Shown here piece by piece: positions 22,717 to 33,681 of a stretch of 64,000 nt of DNA. The translations under genes and the position numbers were made by a program. Each line of letters starts with the position of its first letter. Positions within the stretch are counted from its first letter, which is position 1. Below the pieces are notes generated by a model that was given only the letters and a program-made list of their open reading frames with translations, ran no database searches and had not been told where the DNA came from. This DNA comes from Dactylorhiza incarnata. Lineage: Eukaryota > Streptophyta > Magnoliopsida > Asparagales > Orchidaceae. The stretch covers positions 3,603,501 through 3,667,500 of the forward strand of contig JAWHQI010000262.1 of assembly GCA_033032865.1 (NCBI GenBank). Reading direction: 5' to 3'.

Positions 22717-22726
22717 CTTTATATAG
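22717..22726 (-). promoter_or_regulatory. TATA box, E1 LTR
   Basis: CTATATAAAG on the minus strand. The hairpin array begins about 15 bases upstream of it. The same box is at 27320-27329 in the 5' LTR, which is the copy expected to drive transcription. Confidence 0.65.
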
Positions 22727-22741
22727 CTGAAATTTGATGTT

Positions 22742-23209
22742 ACACGCCCTTGGTCACGCCCGTAACCAAGGGCGTGTAAGGAGCGTGATCGATGCTGGTG
22801 CAGAGAGGGCGCATTCTGGCTTCAATGCAGGCGTTTCGGACGCGTCACGCCCTAGGTCACGCCCGTGACCTAGGGCGTGTAATCTTCAAAAGTGGCTGCT
22901 GGCGGGAAACTTCGGCGGGAAACTTCGGCGGGAAGGCGCGTTGGGCGAGTCACGCCCGTGACATGCTGTCACGCCCTCGGTCACGCCCATTACCGAGGGC
23001 GTGTAATTTTAATTGACGTGGCAGGCGTGCTCTGGATGCTATGGCGAGTCGCGGTCGTGACACTGGGTCACGCCCTTGGTCACGCCCGTGACCTGGGGCG
23101 TGTACTTGGCGAATCTTCACGGAATGACCCCGGTGTGGCGGAATCGGGTCTAGAACACATCTAGGTTGTCACGCCCCATGGTCACGCCCGTGACCATGGG
23201 CTTGTACTT
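22742..23209 (-). repeat. Five-hairpin array in E1 U3 (3' LTR copy)
   Basis: Strong inverted repeats in series. 22742-22777 has 13-nt perfect arms (ACACGCCCTTGGT). 22846-22879 has 15-nt perfect arms (CACGCCCTAGGTCAC) with a four-base loop. Related hairpins are at about 22970-23003, 23068-23101 and 23170-23205, with occasional mismatches. Arms always combine CACGCCC with a variable NNGG core, and compensating changes keep most arms paired. Confidence 0.9.
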
Positions 23210-23380
23210 GACAATTTTGCTCAAAGTGCCCAGAAAACCTGCAAAACATAAACTAAGCTTAAATTAGTGGCAGAAATAAAAAGGAATGATTATTATAAGA
23301 TAAAACAAATAATTTACATGAATTTATATTAAAATTACATCAAAATTATACTAAATGATGAGTACAAAAAGTACTCATCA

Positions 23381-24855
23381 AACACTCCCATACTTGAGCT
23401 TTTGCTATTCCAGAGCAAAAGAATGAGGAGAGAATTACAAGGCATCGATATTATTTTTATTTAACTAAAATTTCATTAAACCAAGAATAAGTCAAAAGCA
23501 AATTTTAGGAATTCAAGAATTAAGTCATAAGTTATGTTGATAATTTAAAAAGAGAAATTTGTTTAGCTAACTACTTCTCAAGATAACTATTTAGCAATCG
23601 AAGTTATAGAAATTTTCAAACAAAATTAGATTGAAATTATAAACACTCTAACATAAAAGAAGCTTAAGGAAAAGACACCTACCAAAATATTGCTCTCTCA
23701 ATAATTTAGTTTAGGACTAGAAACAATGAAATTGGCTGGGATGGGTTTAAACGGAATGGCAAAATGAAGACAAAGGATATGAAGAGGTTTTTGATTGGGG
23801 TGATGAATTTTATCCTCTCAACCCCCTTTTTTCATTTTTTTAGTATATGTAATACCAGAGAATGATAGACTATCATCCTATCATTTCCACGACATATACA
23901 CATTTTTTCTCTCTTCATTTTTATTTTTGGGTTGCATATGTTTACCAGAGAATAAAGAACTAACATCTCCTTATTCCCATGACATATGATCTAACAATAG
24001 GGGAAAAGAAAAAATTACCAAGGGTAAAGAAATACTTCTAGTTTATAAATTAAACTATTTTGAGAGCAACTTTTTAGTGGAATGAAATTTCCTAAGATCT
24101 TAAAGTTAAAAGAGAATATAATAGAAATCTAGAGATGTTTAGCCAATTTACCACAAAGTGAAGCTATTTAGAATTAAACCGAGAAGTAGTGCTAAATTAA
24201 TTCTCTAATCGAATTAAAAACATAAAATGTTTCTTAAAACCAAATTACTTTAAATTTAAATTTAACAAATTTTGATTAAACAAAATATTAGCTAAATTAA
24301 AAATGAAAGAATACTTATAACCCAACCTCAAACTAAATTTCTAGAACAATAAAAACAACAAGGCTAGGCATATTTATTATTATTAATAAAAATAAAAAAA
24401 ATAAAAATAAAATTTCTTTATTAAATAAAAATACAGGGAATGCAAAGCTACACCCCCATACTTAAAATTAAACATTGTCCCCAATGTTTAAAACTAAGCA
24501 TGAAGAACACTTGAAAAATAAACTTTTAAAAGAAAATTACATAAAAAATAAAGATAAGTAAGGGGTGCCTCCCAAGAGCGCTTTCTTTTTCCGTCTTTAA
24601 GCTAGACGGTTAGTGTTAGGAAAAAGGAAAATAAAAAGAGATGTGGACATGCAACTCCCTTAATTTGCGCCGAGGCGAATGTGCCGGCGTTAGTCGCCCG
24701 GCAACTCCTCTGTTTATCTTGTGATTCTCCTTTTGTCCTTGAATTTGAATATGTAAATCCAAATCACCTATACATACCTGAGGTGATTTGAATTTATAAA
24801 GATGAGCGGCATATGGATCATCGATTAATTGGGGTAGCAACGGCTCATCCTCAAC
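23381..24855 (-). other. E1 3' untranslated internal region
   Basis: AT-rich and non-coding, between the gag stop and the 3' LTR. The LTR-proximal bases in element sense, CTCAAGTATGGGAGTGTT, are the likely PPT. A second purine block (AAGTATGGGGGTGT) is near 24450-24465, and the motif GCCTCCCAAGAGCGC near 24567. E2 has the same set in the same order. Confidence 0.6.
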
Positions 24856-26043
24856 CTAGAAATTATTAGTACAAAGAGAATCACAATTAAACTTGTCAGA
24901 TAATATTTCGCAAGGAGGAGGCGCTTGCGAAAATAAATGATTAAGCTCTGGTTGTTCCTTTTCTAAAATAAAATTTTCATTAGGAAAATCTAGCGTATTA
25001 CCAAGCGGAATAAAATTTTCGGACACAAAAATTTCATGAATTTCTGGTTGAATTAAAATAGAAGGAATTTGCGAAAATTCATGATAAAGAAAAGAAGATC
25101 CGGGTGAAGTAGGGGAAGAAACTTGTTCTTCTTCTAGTTCATCCGGGGTGCCCAAAACATTAAGAATTCCTTGGTAAGAGAATTTTTCTTCATAATTGGG
25201 AAAAGAAACTATGGGAGTACATGAGCAATCATGTTCCTCCATAACTAAATTTTCCAAAGACGAGGAAAAAATACTAGAAGAAAGAAAATTCTCATCTAAA
25301 TTCTGGGGTGGAGTATCAAATTGAAACAGCGGAAATTCCCCAAAATTAGAGTACAAAAATTGCGGCGTAAAAGAAGATGAACAAGAATTCGGATCGAATG
25401 ATTTATCTTCATCGCCCCGAAGACTATCCGGGTGACCGTGCCACCAAGAATAATCTACTTCGGGGCTAGAAGACAAATTATTAGAGGCCGAAAAATTATT
25501 CTCGTGAAAATTAGAAAAATTATTTTCCTCAAAATTTTGGGGGGAAGTATCAATTTGGATCTGCGAAATTTCCCCCAAATTAGAGAACGAAGACTGCGGT
25601 GTATAAGAAGAAAAACAATAATTCGGATCTAAAGATTTATCTTCGTTGCTCCGAGAACTATCCGGGTGAGCTTGCCACGAGGAATAATCAACTTCGGAGC
25701 TAGAAGAATAATTATTAAATGCCGAAAAATTATTCTCATTAAAATTAGAAAACTTATTTTCATCAAAGTTTGAAAAATTATTTTCATTAAAAGATGAAAA
25801 ATAATGATCATAATTATTATAATTATTTGCATAATATTGAGGAAAATTATTTTCATAATAATTATTTTGATAATAAGAATGTAAATAACATTCCTCACCT
25901 TGATGAGGCGCACCACAATAATGACAACTAAATTGGCGTTCTCGTGCGGCTTGTAAGAGATAAAGTTGGTTTCGAAGCTCGAGAACCTTAACGGCCAATT
26001 CAGATTCTTTCATATTAAAAAAAATGAAACAACCTTTACTCAA
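24856..26043 (-). CDS. E1 Gag-like protein, Asn/Phe-rich with one knuckle
   Basis: 395 codons, intact, the only long ORF of E1. The N-terminus has a short helical part (ESELAVKVLELRNQLYLLQA) and one knuckle CHYCGAPHQGEEC with the shortened C-x2-C-x3-H-x4-C spacing seen in Athila/Tat Gags. The middle is low complexity, with Tyr/Asn runs then repeated ENNFSNF units. A ~95-residue block is duplicated: each copy has EVDYS-x-W-x-x-HPDS, a Phe/Ser segment and a TPQ-x-x-x-SN-x-GE segment. The C-terminal third is acidic and Ser/Phe/Pro-rich. No capsid domain is visible, so packaging probably uses another element's Gag; the knuckle suggests RNA binding. It may be a relic of a longer gag. Confidence 0.7.
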   Translation of the reverse strand: MSKGCFIFFNMKESELAVKVLELRNQLYLLQAARERQFSCHYCGAPHQGEECYLHSYYQNNYYENNFPQYYANNYNNYDHYFSSFNENNFSNFDENKFSNFNENNFSAFNNYSSSSEVDYSSWQAHPDSSRSNEDKSLDPNYCFSSYTPQSSFSNLGEISQIQIDTSPQNFEENNFSNFHENNFSASNNLSSSPEVDYSWWHGHPDSLRGDEDKSFDPNSCSSSFTPQFLYSNFGEFPLFQFDTPPQNLDENFLSSSIFSSSLENLVMEEHDCSCTPIVSFPNYEEKFSYQGILNVLGTPDELEEEQVSSPTSPGSSFLYHEFSQIPSILIQPEIHEIFVSENFIPLGNTLDFPNENFILEKEQPELNHLFSQAPPPCEILSDKFNCDSLCTNNF

Positions 26044-26339
26044 ATGAATGGAATTTTTTTTTTAAAAATATTTTTTTTATTATATAAATACTTTTTTTTT
26101 TAATTTTTTTTTCAAAAAAAAATGGGTTAAATTAGTCCCGGACTTCCCAAGATCTACCCGGTGAAGGGTTTGCAAGGTACTAGAGGCTATGATGGGAATT
26201 CAAGCCCAAAGCGTCCTTTCCGAGAATTTAGATTGCGCTTTTTAAAGATTTTTTTTTTTAAAAAAAATTAAAGAGAAGGGGGAGAAGAAGGAGAATGATA
26301 AAATTAATAAATATTTCTTTTTTCGAAATATCAACCGTG
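26044..26339 (-). other. E1 leader with block shared with E3
   Basis: Between PBS and gag start. A/T homopolymer runs surround a GC-richer block at 26140-26226 that is clearly similar to 54115-54201 inside the copia element E3. Being in the leader, it could have a role in packaging or translation, but nothing shows this. Confidence 0.6.
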
Positions 26340-26357
26340 TCCCCGGCAACGACGCCA
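26340..26357 (-). promoter_or_regulatory. Primer-binding site, tRNA-Asp (E1)
   Basis: TGGCGTCGTTGCCGGGGA in element sense, one mismatch to the tRNA-Asp complement. It is separated from the LTR by the spacer AGTTTT (26358-26363), the same as in E0 and E2. Confidence 0.88.
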
Positions 26358-26363
26358 AAAACT

Positions 26364-27970
26364 TGATGAGGCAAAACTATGCTTGCAAACGACAACGGAA
26401 AGTGTACTGTATCGAATGTAGTATAAGTTATTAAGAAACCAAGGCCGTATTAGACTCGGGGCGGTTGAGTACTCTTACTTCAAGAAAATCTCTATTATTT
26501 TATCAATTAAAACTTGAGGTTGATTTTGCAAAAAGAAAATAAAAATAAGAATTAGAAGAACGATGAGCACTCGATCTTTGAATCACCTTGGAGATAAAAA
26601 TAAGAACAAGGAATAAAAATGCATTCTCTTAACAAAATAGCTTTGACCGTGGAGATTCCCGAATTATGAACGCACCTCTCTCGAGGATGCGCTCACCTGA
26701 GCTTAGGTTGATCAATCGAACTCTCGTTCTAGAATCGAAACCCCTAAAACTTGCCTTATCGAATTGAATCCCGCTATTGGATTTTACTCCAATCCGGAAA
26801 GGTAACGTCGTCCTCTCTCGAGGATTGCATTCTACTCTTTTTTATCCTTGAGTGATCGATTCGTCTTACGAGCCTCTCGGCTAACTAAAGAACGAAAACA
26901 AGAACAAGAATTATATATCAAAAATATAATCTTGTTATCTTGAAATCAAGGGTAAATCTTAAGCATTTTCGAAAAGAGAAATAGCAACTATATATTATTT
27001 CATGACTTATATCATTCCTTGGATCACCTCGATCGAGTACTAATAATATTTTAGCTACTCATGGAGATGGAGGAATTTAACAAAAATAAAAAGAAGTGCA
27101 TGATAAAATAAAAGAGGGGAATGAGAGAAGAAAACAACTATTTTATTAAATTGCTAAAGAAAATTACAAGCTTTGAATTGAAAATTACAAACTATTTTAA
27201 TTGAACGTACCAATTGCAAGAAGAAAAGGGGTACAAGAACAACTAAAACATGGAAATAACGACATGAAATGAAAAGTCTAAGTCCTAAAAATTGGTCTCT
27301 GAAGTTCTGGAGAAGCTGGCTTTATATAGCTGAAATTTGATGTTACACGCCCTTGGTCACGCCCGTGACCAATGGCGTGTAAGGAGCGTGATTGATGCTG
27401 GTGCGGAGAGGGCGCGTTCTGGCTTCAATGCAGGCATTTCGGATGCGTCACGCCCTAGGTCATTCCCGTGACCTGGGGCGTGTAATCTTCAAAAGTGGTT
27501 GCTGGCGGGAAACTTCGGCGGGAAGGCGCGTTGGGCGAGTCACGCCCGTGACATGCTGTCATGCCCTCGGTCACGCACGTGACCGAGGGCGTGTAATTTT
27601 AATTGACGTGGCAGGCGTGCTCTGGATGCTATGGCGAGTCGCGTCCGTGACACTGGGTCACGCCCTTGGTCACGCCCGTGACCTGGGGCGTGTACTTGGC
27701 GAATCTTCACGGAATGACCCCGGTGTGGCGGAATCGGGTCTGGAACACATCTAGGCTGTCACGCCCCATGGTCACGCCCGTGACCATGGGCGTGTACTTG
27801 ACAATTTTGCTCAAAGTTCCCAGAAAACCTGCAAAACATAAACTAAGCTTAAATTAGTGGCAGAAATAAAAAGGAATGATTATTATAAGATAAAACAAAT
27901 AATTGACATGAATTTATATTAAAATTACATCAAAATTATACTAAATGATGAGTACAAAAAGTACTCATCA
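26364..27970 (-). repeat. E1 5' LTR
   Basis: 1607 bp, nearly identical to the 3' LTR apart from single-base changes and the missing 13-base duplication. Hairpin array at about 27344-27797, TATA at 27320-27329. High similarity points to recent insertion. Confidence 0.92.
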
Positions 27971-28469
27971 CCGAGTAAGAGAAAATACGCGTCATGATGC
28001 CACGTCATGCAGGAGACAACTGCAGATGCTCGGGCGGAAACCTATTACTTAATTAATCAAAACATGTTTACATGATAGATCATCATTTGAAATCATTTAT
28101 TAGAGTTTGGGGTAAGAACTGTGTCTCTCAGTTTGTGGATCAACTAGTTCACCGAGAAAATATATGTAATTGCAGCGGAAAGTCCTTGATTTAGTTTACT
28201 TAAGGTCCTAAATGTAAGTGATGACAAGACATAAAGTAAATGATATGCACATATCTAGGCATGGTATACGTATAGAAAATACCTTTAGGCGACTTTAAAG
28301 ATAAGGATTTCAGCTTAAAAAAATGCAATGAGGATGAAGGGAAAGTCACTTTATAACTATAATGCACCTAGACATAAATCATTCCCAGAGAGCAAGATAC
28401 ACAAGATCTAAAAGTAGTTGCATTTAACTGACGAGTAAACTATTAAGTATAAAAAGGGCATAATGCGCA

Positions 28470-29893
28470 TGAAAGTGAGTTTTAGTTCTTAAATTAAAAA
28501 CTCTTTTTAAGTTTATTTCAAAATTCTGATATATATAAATATGTGTAAAAAGAGTGATTTATAAGAAACTGAATAATGAAAACAAATCACGGCACAAACA
28601 TAGAAAATAGACAAACATAAACCAAGCAACCAGAAGACACAAGAAATATAGTAGTTCCCCACTAAACTTGGGTACATCTACTCTTCTACCCATTGGTAGG
28701 AATCCACTACAGGTTTTTTTGATCAGGTGCCCTGCCACCATATGAGGTTTTGATCAGGTAACTCAAAAATCAAATCACAAGTTTTTGCTAAGGTGCCCTA
28801 TCACCGAGAGTTAACTTTTGAAGGGAGTTATAACCCTTTGTACAAGAGGAGAAGGGGAAAAGATATATTGTTCTTCTCTTTTAAAGAAGACTCTAGAGAT
28901 CCTGATGGGTTGTTGAGATTGGATCTTTGAAGATGATGTTGAAGACCTCCCCTGTCTGATTGAATTGATGACAATTTGTGGAGGCTTCTTCTCTTGGTTG
29001 TATTTTCTTCTTATGCAGTAGAGATCCTGAGCAAATGATATTGTTTGGTGTCTCAGGATGAAGATGATCTGCCAAAAAGGAGTTAGCAAAAAGAAGATAA
29101 ATAATATTTGTTCTGCTTCTTCTTTTTGCTTCTCTGTTCCTGTATATATAATAATCCTTTTTCTCTTCTCTTATACTTCTCTGAGCTTCTCTCTGAATAT
29201 ATAATCTGGAGAGCTTTTAGGCTGATTTGAATTCTTGCCAACAAGAGAGGAAAGAGATAATGTCTCTTTAATTTCCTCGAGCAGACAAACTGTTGTCTTT
29301 AGCTTTTCAGCCGCAGCTATATTATTTAATGCTTCTACCAACGGCTATAACATTTAATGCTTGCAACGGCTGTAATGTTAAGGCAGTAATATATAGCAAT
29401 ATATAAATAGAAATGATAAAATATTGCTTTAATCAGATATAATAATATTAGTCGAACTGAGAATATCTGAATAATAAATCTGGTAGAAATTCGTCAAGCT
29501 CAGCTTCAAGTTCGTCGATCTAAACATTTAATTCATCGTTCTGAGCTTTTGCTGAATATTCGTCGAACGCAACTTGAGATCGTCGAACGTAGCTTTCATC
29601 GACCGCTGTGATAGCTGGATTTCGCCGACAGCTGAGATGGCTGTTCTTCGTCGAACGCAGAATGCATAATTTCATCGACCGCAGAGCGCCGTTCGTCGAA
29701 CGCAGATAGTCGTTCGTCGAACGCAGAGAACATATATAATTTTTATCTTTCTCTTATTTTCTCAGCCTATTAATTATATATATATTCAGTCTTCTATCTT
29801 AATGGGATTTGATCTAAGTTATAAGATGTTTTATGATAGAAACTTAGACATTAAAGATGGATCCTAACTCAAATCAAAACTAAGGTTCCAACA
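28470..29893 (-). repeat. E4 3' LTR
   Basis: 1424 bp. U3 holds the CGTCGAACGCAG array at 29492-29729. TATA-like runs follow at 29385-29415 and near 29140. The PPT AAATAGGGGGAGAT abuts it on the element's upstream side; a second copy of the PPT plus LTR-start sequence lies ~53 bases further (29940-29965), a short tandem duplication. Confidence 0.82.
29492..29729 (-). repeat. CGTCGAACGCAG word array in E4 U3
   Basis: About ten words of the form TCGTCGAACGCAG or CATCGACCGC spaced 20-35 bases apart, including CGTTCGTCGAACGCAG twice near 29690-29725. The other LTR has the array at 31656-31946 with one or two extra units, so copy number changes between sister LTRs. Confidence 0.85.
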
Positions 29894-30599
29894 ATCTCCC
29901 CCTATTTGAGTTGGGATCCTAATCCAAATTAAGACTAGGTTCTAACAATCTCCCCCTATTTGGTTTAGGATACCTAAGCATAAAAAGTCTTGAATAACTT
30001 AAGGCTTAAGGGTCAGAGGTTATTTCTGAGAATAATATAAAGTTTGTTTTTTTAGAAATAGAAGAATTTATTTGTTCTTTTTGAAAACATTTAATCATAA
30101 ATTATATTGTTTTCTTCTTCTTTTAAAATACATTTAAGCAATTCTGATTCCTAGATTTTGATTTAAATAGGATTTTAATGAAATGAATTGCTAGTTGTTA
30201 ATGGATTCTAAGGAAATTTAAAATCAGAAAGACATTGCCTGATACCTTCCTTCTATAGAATCCCTTTATCAGCAGAGACTCACACTCAGTGCTCTGATCA
30301 TTTCTGATCTATGCAATCTGAGTAGAATGCTCAACATGATTTTTGGAGAAAATCTGTAAGAATGTGAAGTTATCTGACTTTGTTTTTAAGATAGGAAATT
30401 CCAATGAATCATATAACTGCTTATTTAATTGTAAAAGTTTAGATTAAAAACTGTCTTATAATTAGATATATTGGCCTTTTTATCTCATTAAAATATAAAT
30501 TTGAAAAACTAAACTGATTTCTAGATTTTGTTTTAACATAAAGAAATTCAGTAATTTCTACAGAGTCTTTTCCTTCTTTTTCCTTAAAAGTTTGCTCAA

Positions 30600-31110
30600 A
30601 TTTATTTTTCAAGGAAATATTTTATTCTTCTGATATTTTTAAATCTTCTTTAAGTTTGTTATATTCAGAAGTCAAATTATTTATTTTTGTTAACTATGTT
30701 CTGAGAGATTTTATTTCTCTCTCAGGTTCTATTAAATCTGTATATGGTAATTTGAAAACAGATTTGAATTGATTGGAGGTAAAATTGGGATTTGAAGTTA
30801 CCTCATTTACCATTTCTGCATCTGAGATGTGGTTTGAGCCATATATGGCCAACATGCAGAAGGCTCTAGCATTTTATTCTTCTTCTTCTTCTTCACTTAG
30901 ACAAGATGATGGTTCTGCATCAAAAATAAAGTTAGTGGAAGAAGATTCATTTACCATCCTTGAGAGGGAGTTCCAGATGCCCCTTGCTGAATTGCAATCA
31001 GCCACTCTTTGAAGAATGTCTTTTTACATTGATTGAGCCAATATGTCCATTGCCTTTGCATCAGCACTTATCAACTTCTCTTGATCATCTATTGAAGAAG
31101 TTGAAGATGG
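30600..31110 (-). pseudogene. E4 gag fragments
   Basis: In element sense the sequence reads ADAKAMDILAQSM (stop) KDILQRVADCNSARGIWNSL, matching the DAKAMNILVSTLSDEIFQKI region of S Gag. It then jumps to an acidic run and HISDAEMVNEVTSNPNFTSN..PEREIKSLRT, matching the coiled-coil part of S Gag beyond its knuckle. Internal deletion, several stops, and no start. This assigns E4 to the same lineage as S. Confidence 0.7.
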
Positions 31111-31117
31111 AGGTCCT

Positions 31118-32110
31118 CCCCCTGTCTGATTGAATTGATGACAGTTTGTGGAGGCTTCTTCTCTTGGTTGTAATAACTCCTTTTCCTTTTATGTAGTAGA
31201 GATCATGGGCAAATGATATTGTTTGGTGTCTCAGGATGAAGATGATCTGCCAAAAAGGAGTTAGCAAAAAGAAGATAAATAATATTTGTTCTGCTTCTTC
31301 TTTTTGCTTCTCTGTTCCAGTATATATAATAATCCTTTTTCTCTTCTCTTATACTTCTCTCTGAATATATAATCTGGAGAGCTTTTAGGCTGATTTGAAT
31401 TCTTGCCAACAAGAGAGGAAAGAGATAATGTCTCTTTAATTTCCTCGAGCAGACAAACTGTTGTCTTTAGCTTTTCTGCCACAGTTATATTATTTAATGC
31501 TTCTGCCAATGGCTATAACATTTAATGCTTGCAACGGCTGTAATGTTAAGGCAGTAATATATAGCAATATATAAATAGAAATGATAAAATATTGCTTTAA
31601 TCAGATATAATAATATTAGTCGAACTGAGAATATCTGAATAATAAATCTGGTAGAAATTCGTCGAGCTCAGCTTCAAGTTCGTCGATCTAAACATTTAAT
31701 TCGTCATTCTGAGCTTCTGCTGAATATTCGTCGAACGCAGACTTGAGATCGTCGAAGGCAGCTTTTCATCGACCGCTGTGATAGCTGGATTTCGTCGACC
31801 ACTGAGACGGGATCGTCGACCGCTGAGATAACTGGATTTCGTCGACTGCTGAGATAGTTGTTCTTCGTCGAGCGCAAAATGAATAATTTCGTCGACCACA
31901 GAGCGCCGTTCGTCGAACGTAGATAGCCGTTCATCGAACGCAGAGAACATATATAATTTTTATCTTTCTCTTATTTTCTCAGCCTATTAATTATATATAT
32001 TTTCAGCCTTCTATCTTACTGGGATTTGATCTAAGTTATAAGATGTGTTATGATAGAAACTTAGGCATTAAAGATGGATCCTAACTCAAATCAAAACTAT
32101 GGTTCCAACA
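31118..32110 (-). repeat. E4 5' LTR, truncated at its U5 side
   Basis: Matches the U3-proximal ~990 bases of the 3' LTR. At about 31100-31118 LTR sequence runs straight into mid-gag, so U5, PBS and gag start were deleted together. The junction has short similarity (GAAGATG-type) to the intact LTR. Confidence 0.78.
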
Positions 32111-32501
32111 GGGCGTCAACAACATGACACTAACCCATTGGCTCCAACTAGTATGTCTGAACACAAGAAGAAAACTAAAATAACTACCTCGCAGCAGCTG
32201 GGTAAACAACAACTAAAACTCCCGAAACTTCGGGCTACACCTCTAGCTGCTACGGCTCTGAACCTGGGGCATTAAATAAAATAAAGAATGCCTCAGCAAG
32301 GGAATTACAAGTGGCAGAAAACTAGCAGAAAAGTAAGCAAGGCATAAGGGGTACCAACCCAAGCCAGATTTACCGAAAGAGAAGCTCCAAACAAAGAATG
32401 AAGCAAAGCACCGAGTGCACCAATATCTTATAAAGGAACAATCATAAATCCATTATCTTGTAAATTTTATTAAAGAGACTGATCAGCTCAAATTAAACGG
32501 G

Positions 32502-32632
32502 TGGCGGTCCTTTATCCTCTGCCAATCCAAAAGGCCAAAAATAAATGGGTGGTGGTACTTTATCCACTGCCACCCAAAAAGCCAAAACTAGGTGGTGGTA
32601 CTTTATCCACTGCCACCCAAATATAATTAAAT
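32502..32632 (-). repeat. Three GGTGGTGGTACTTTATCCAC repeats, chromovirus LTR
   Basis: Three copies spaced about 45 bp apart, the last two with GGGTGG..CCACCC arms that can fold into hairpins. The same set is at about 59035-59158 in the other LTR, with one interrupting extra base pair. The function is unknown. Confidence 0.75.
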
Positions 32633-32825
32633 TAAGATTTAAATAAGGCACGGGACGTAACCCGAGACATCAGCACCATAACACCTTAAGGATAGGGTTA
32701 CAATGAAATAAACACTACTCAATGATTCATAAGGGAAGACATAAGTTAATTGACCACAACGGGTACGATATTTCAAAGAGGAGAAGTAATCGGAGGCATA
32801 ACTCAAGCACTAAGAAAATAGAGGG

Positions 32826-33180
32826 CCTTTCTCGAGGAAGTCAAGGGTTACGAACAACCATAAGATCAAAAGGGGTATTTCTCGAGAATTAAGGGAAGTC
32901 AGGACAAGCATTTCTCGAGAACATAAAGGGATCAGGATAAGGTAGTTCTCGAGAATTTAAATGAGTCAGGACAAAGTACTTCTCGTGAGATTAAAACAAG
33001 CAGACACTTCTCGAGAGATTAAAGGTCAGGAAGCACTTCTCGAGAGATTAAAACAACCAGGCAATGCACTTCTCGAGAGGTTAAAGGAAAGCATGCTTCT
33101 CGAGAATGAAGGCAGGAACAGCAGACTTCTCGAGAAATAAAAGGAATCAGGCATGCACCTCTCGAGAAATTAAAACAAAC
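32826..33180 (-). repeat. TTCTCGAGAA palindrome array, ~11 copies, chromovirus LTR
   Basis: Copies of TTCTCGAGAA or close variants occur at about 32829, 32878, 32909, 32944, 32980, 33005, 33037, 33068, 33093, 33124 and 33155, spaced 25-50 bases. The perfect word is its own reverse complement. The array lies downstream of the TATA-like box in element sense, so it is probably transcribed. The sister array is at 59367-59710. Confidence 0.9.
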
Positions 33181-33657
33181 AACAGGAAGAATTTAAGAGA
33201 GAAGGAGGAAGTTGTTGACTGCCAAGCAAACACTCGCACAAACATGCCAAAAGCATAGCCAGAATCCATAAACAAGGAAAGCAGTGCTTCAAGAAAATAA
33301 GAAAGAAGGAGGAGAAAGCCACTTGCCTCAAAACACCGCGAACCACAAATTTCTCTGCTCCAAAAGCTAAAGATATGGACAAGAACTTAACCGAGCACAG
33401 AACCTGGAACCTTTCGGATCAAAAGGAGGAGTTAGGTCACTACCTCAAACCCCAAAAATCCAAGAATAGGGAAAGCTTACCTCTAAAACGAAGATCTCGC
33501 CGAGAGCTTTCCGAATCGACTCTCCAAACGTGATTCCGACTACAATAGCCCTAGAAATCGCCGGAACTCCTCGACAGGCCGCTCTCGCTTTCTCACCAGA
33601 AAGAAATCTAGGTCGACCGACAGGGAAGGAGATGAAAAGATAAAACCTAAACTTAAG

Positions 33658-33667
33658 GTATAAATAT
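33658..33667 (-). promoter_or_regulatory. TATA-like box, chromovirus LTR
   Basis: ATATTTATAC in element sense (60198-60207 in the other LTR). It lies about 15 bases downstream of the CGTCGAACGCAG array. AT-rich, not a perfect TATA consensus. Confidence 0.45.
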
Positions 33668-33681
33668 TAAGCTCCCAGGAA

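Larger units (their letters stand above)
21762..23380 (-). repeat. E1 3' LTR
   Basis: 1619 bp. On the + strand it runs TGATGAGGC..TACTCATCA. It carries the CACGCCCGTG hairpin array at 22742-23209 and a TATA box at 22717-22726. A 13-base tandem duplication near 22905-22930 (an extra GGGAAACTTCGGC) is absent from the other LTR. Confidence 0.92.
21762..27970 (-). mobile_element. E1: gag-only Athila-like LTR element
   Basis: A 6.2-kb element with near-identical LTRs (21762-23380 and 26364-27970), tRNA-Asp PBS and one ORF. A perfect 5-bp target duplication CCGAG flanks it (21757-21761 and 27971-27975). The matching stretch in the other chromovirus LTR at 50484-50500 is uninterrupted, which confirms the insertion. 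No protease, RT or integrase is present, so it must rely on enzymes from elsewhere. This is the layout of plant TR-GAG elements. Confidence 0.92.
28470..32110 (-). mobile_element. E4: deleted SIRE-like copia element
   Basis: 3.6 kb inside the chromovirus 3' LTR. The + strand left end is TGAAAGTG, complement of the CACTTTCA LTR end of S; the right end is CCAACA. Flanks GCGCA (28465-28469) and GGGCG (32111-32115) are a degraded target duplication, and the uninterrupted site is AATGGGCGTC at about 58642. The 3' LTR is complete, the 5' LTR lost its U5 side, PBS and gag start, and pol is absent. It is a dead relic. Confidence 0.82.

Noticed and set aside
31696..31950. Arg/Asp-rich minus-strand ORFs in E4 and chromovirus LTRs (also 33653-33841 and 60206-60568)
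   Set aside because: They are translations of the CGTCGAACGCAG word array and change between sister LTRs.
32826..33180. CRISPR-like look of evenly spaced short palindromes
   Set aside because: Spacers are variable, related to each other and within a plant LTR; no cas genes; duplicated in the sister LTR.
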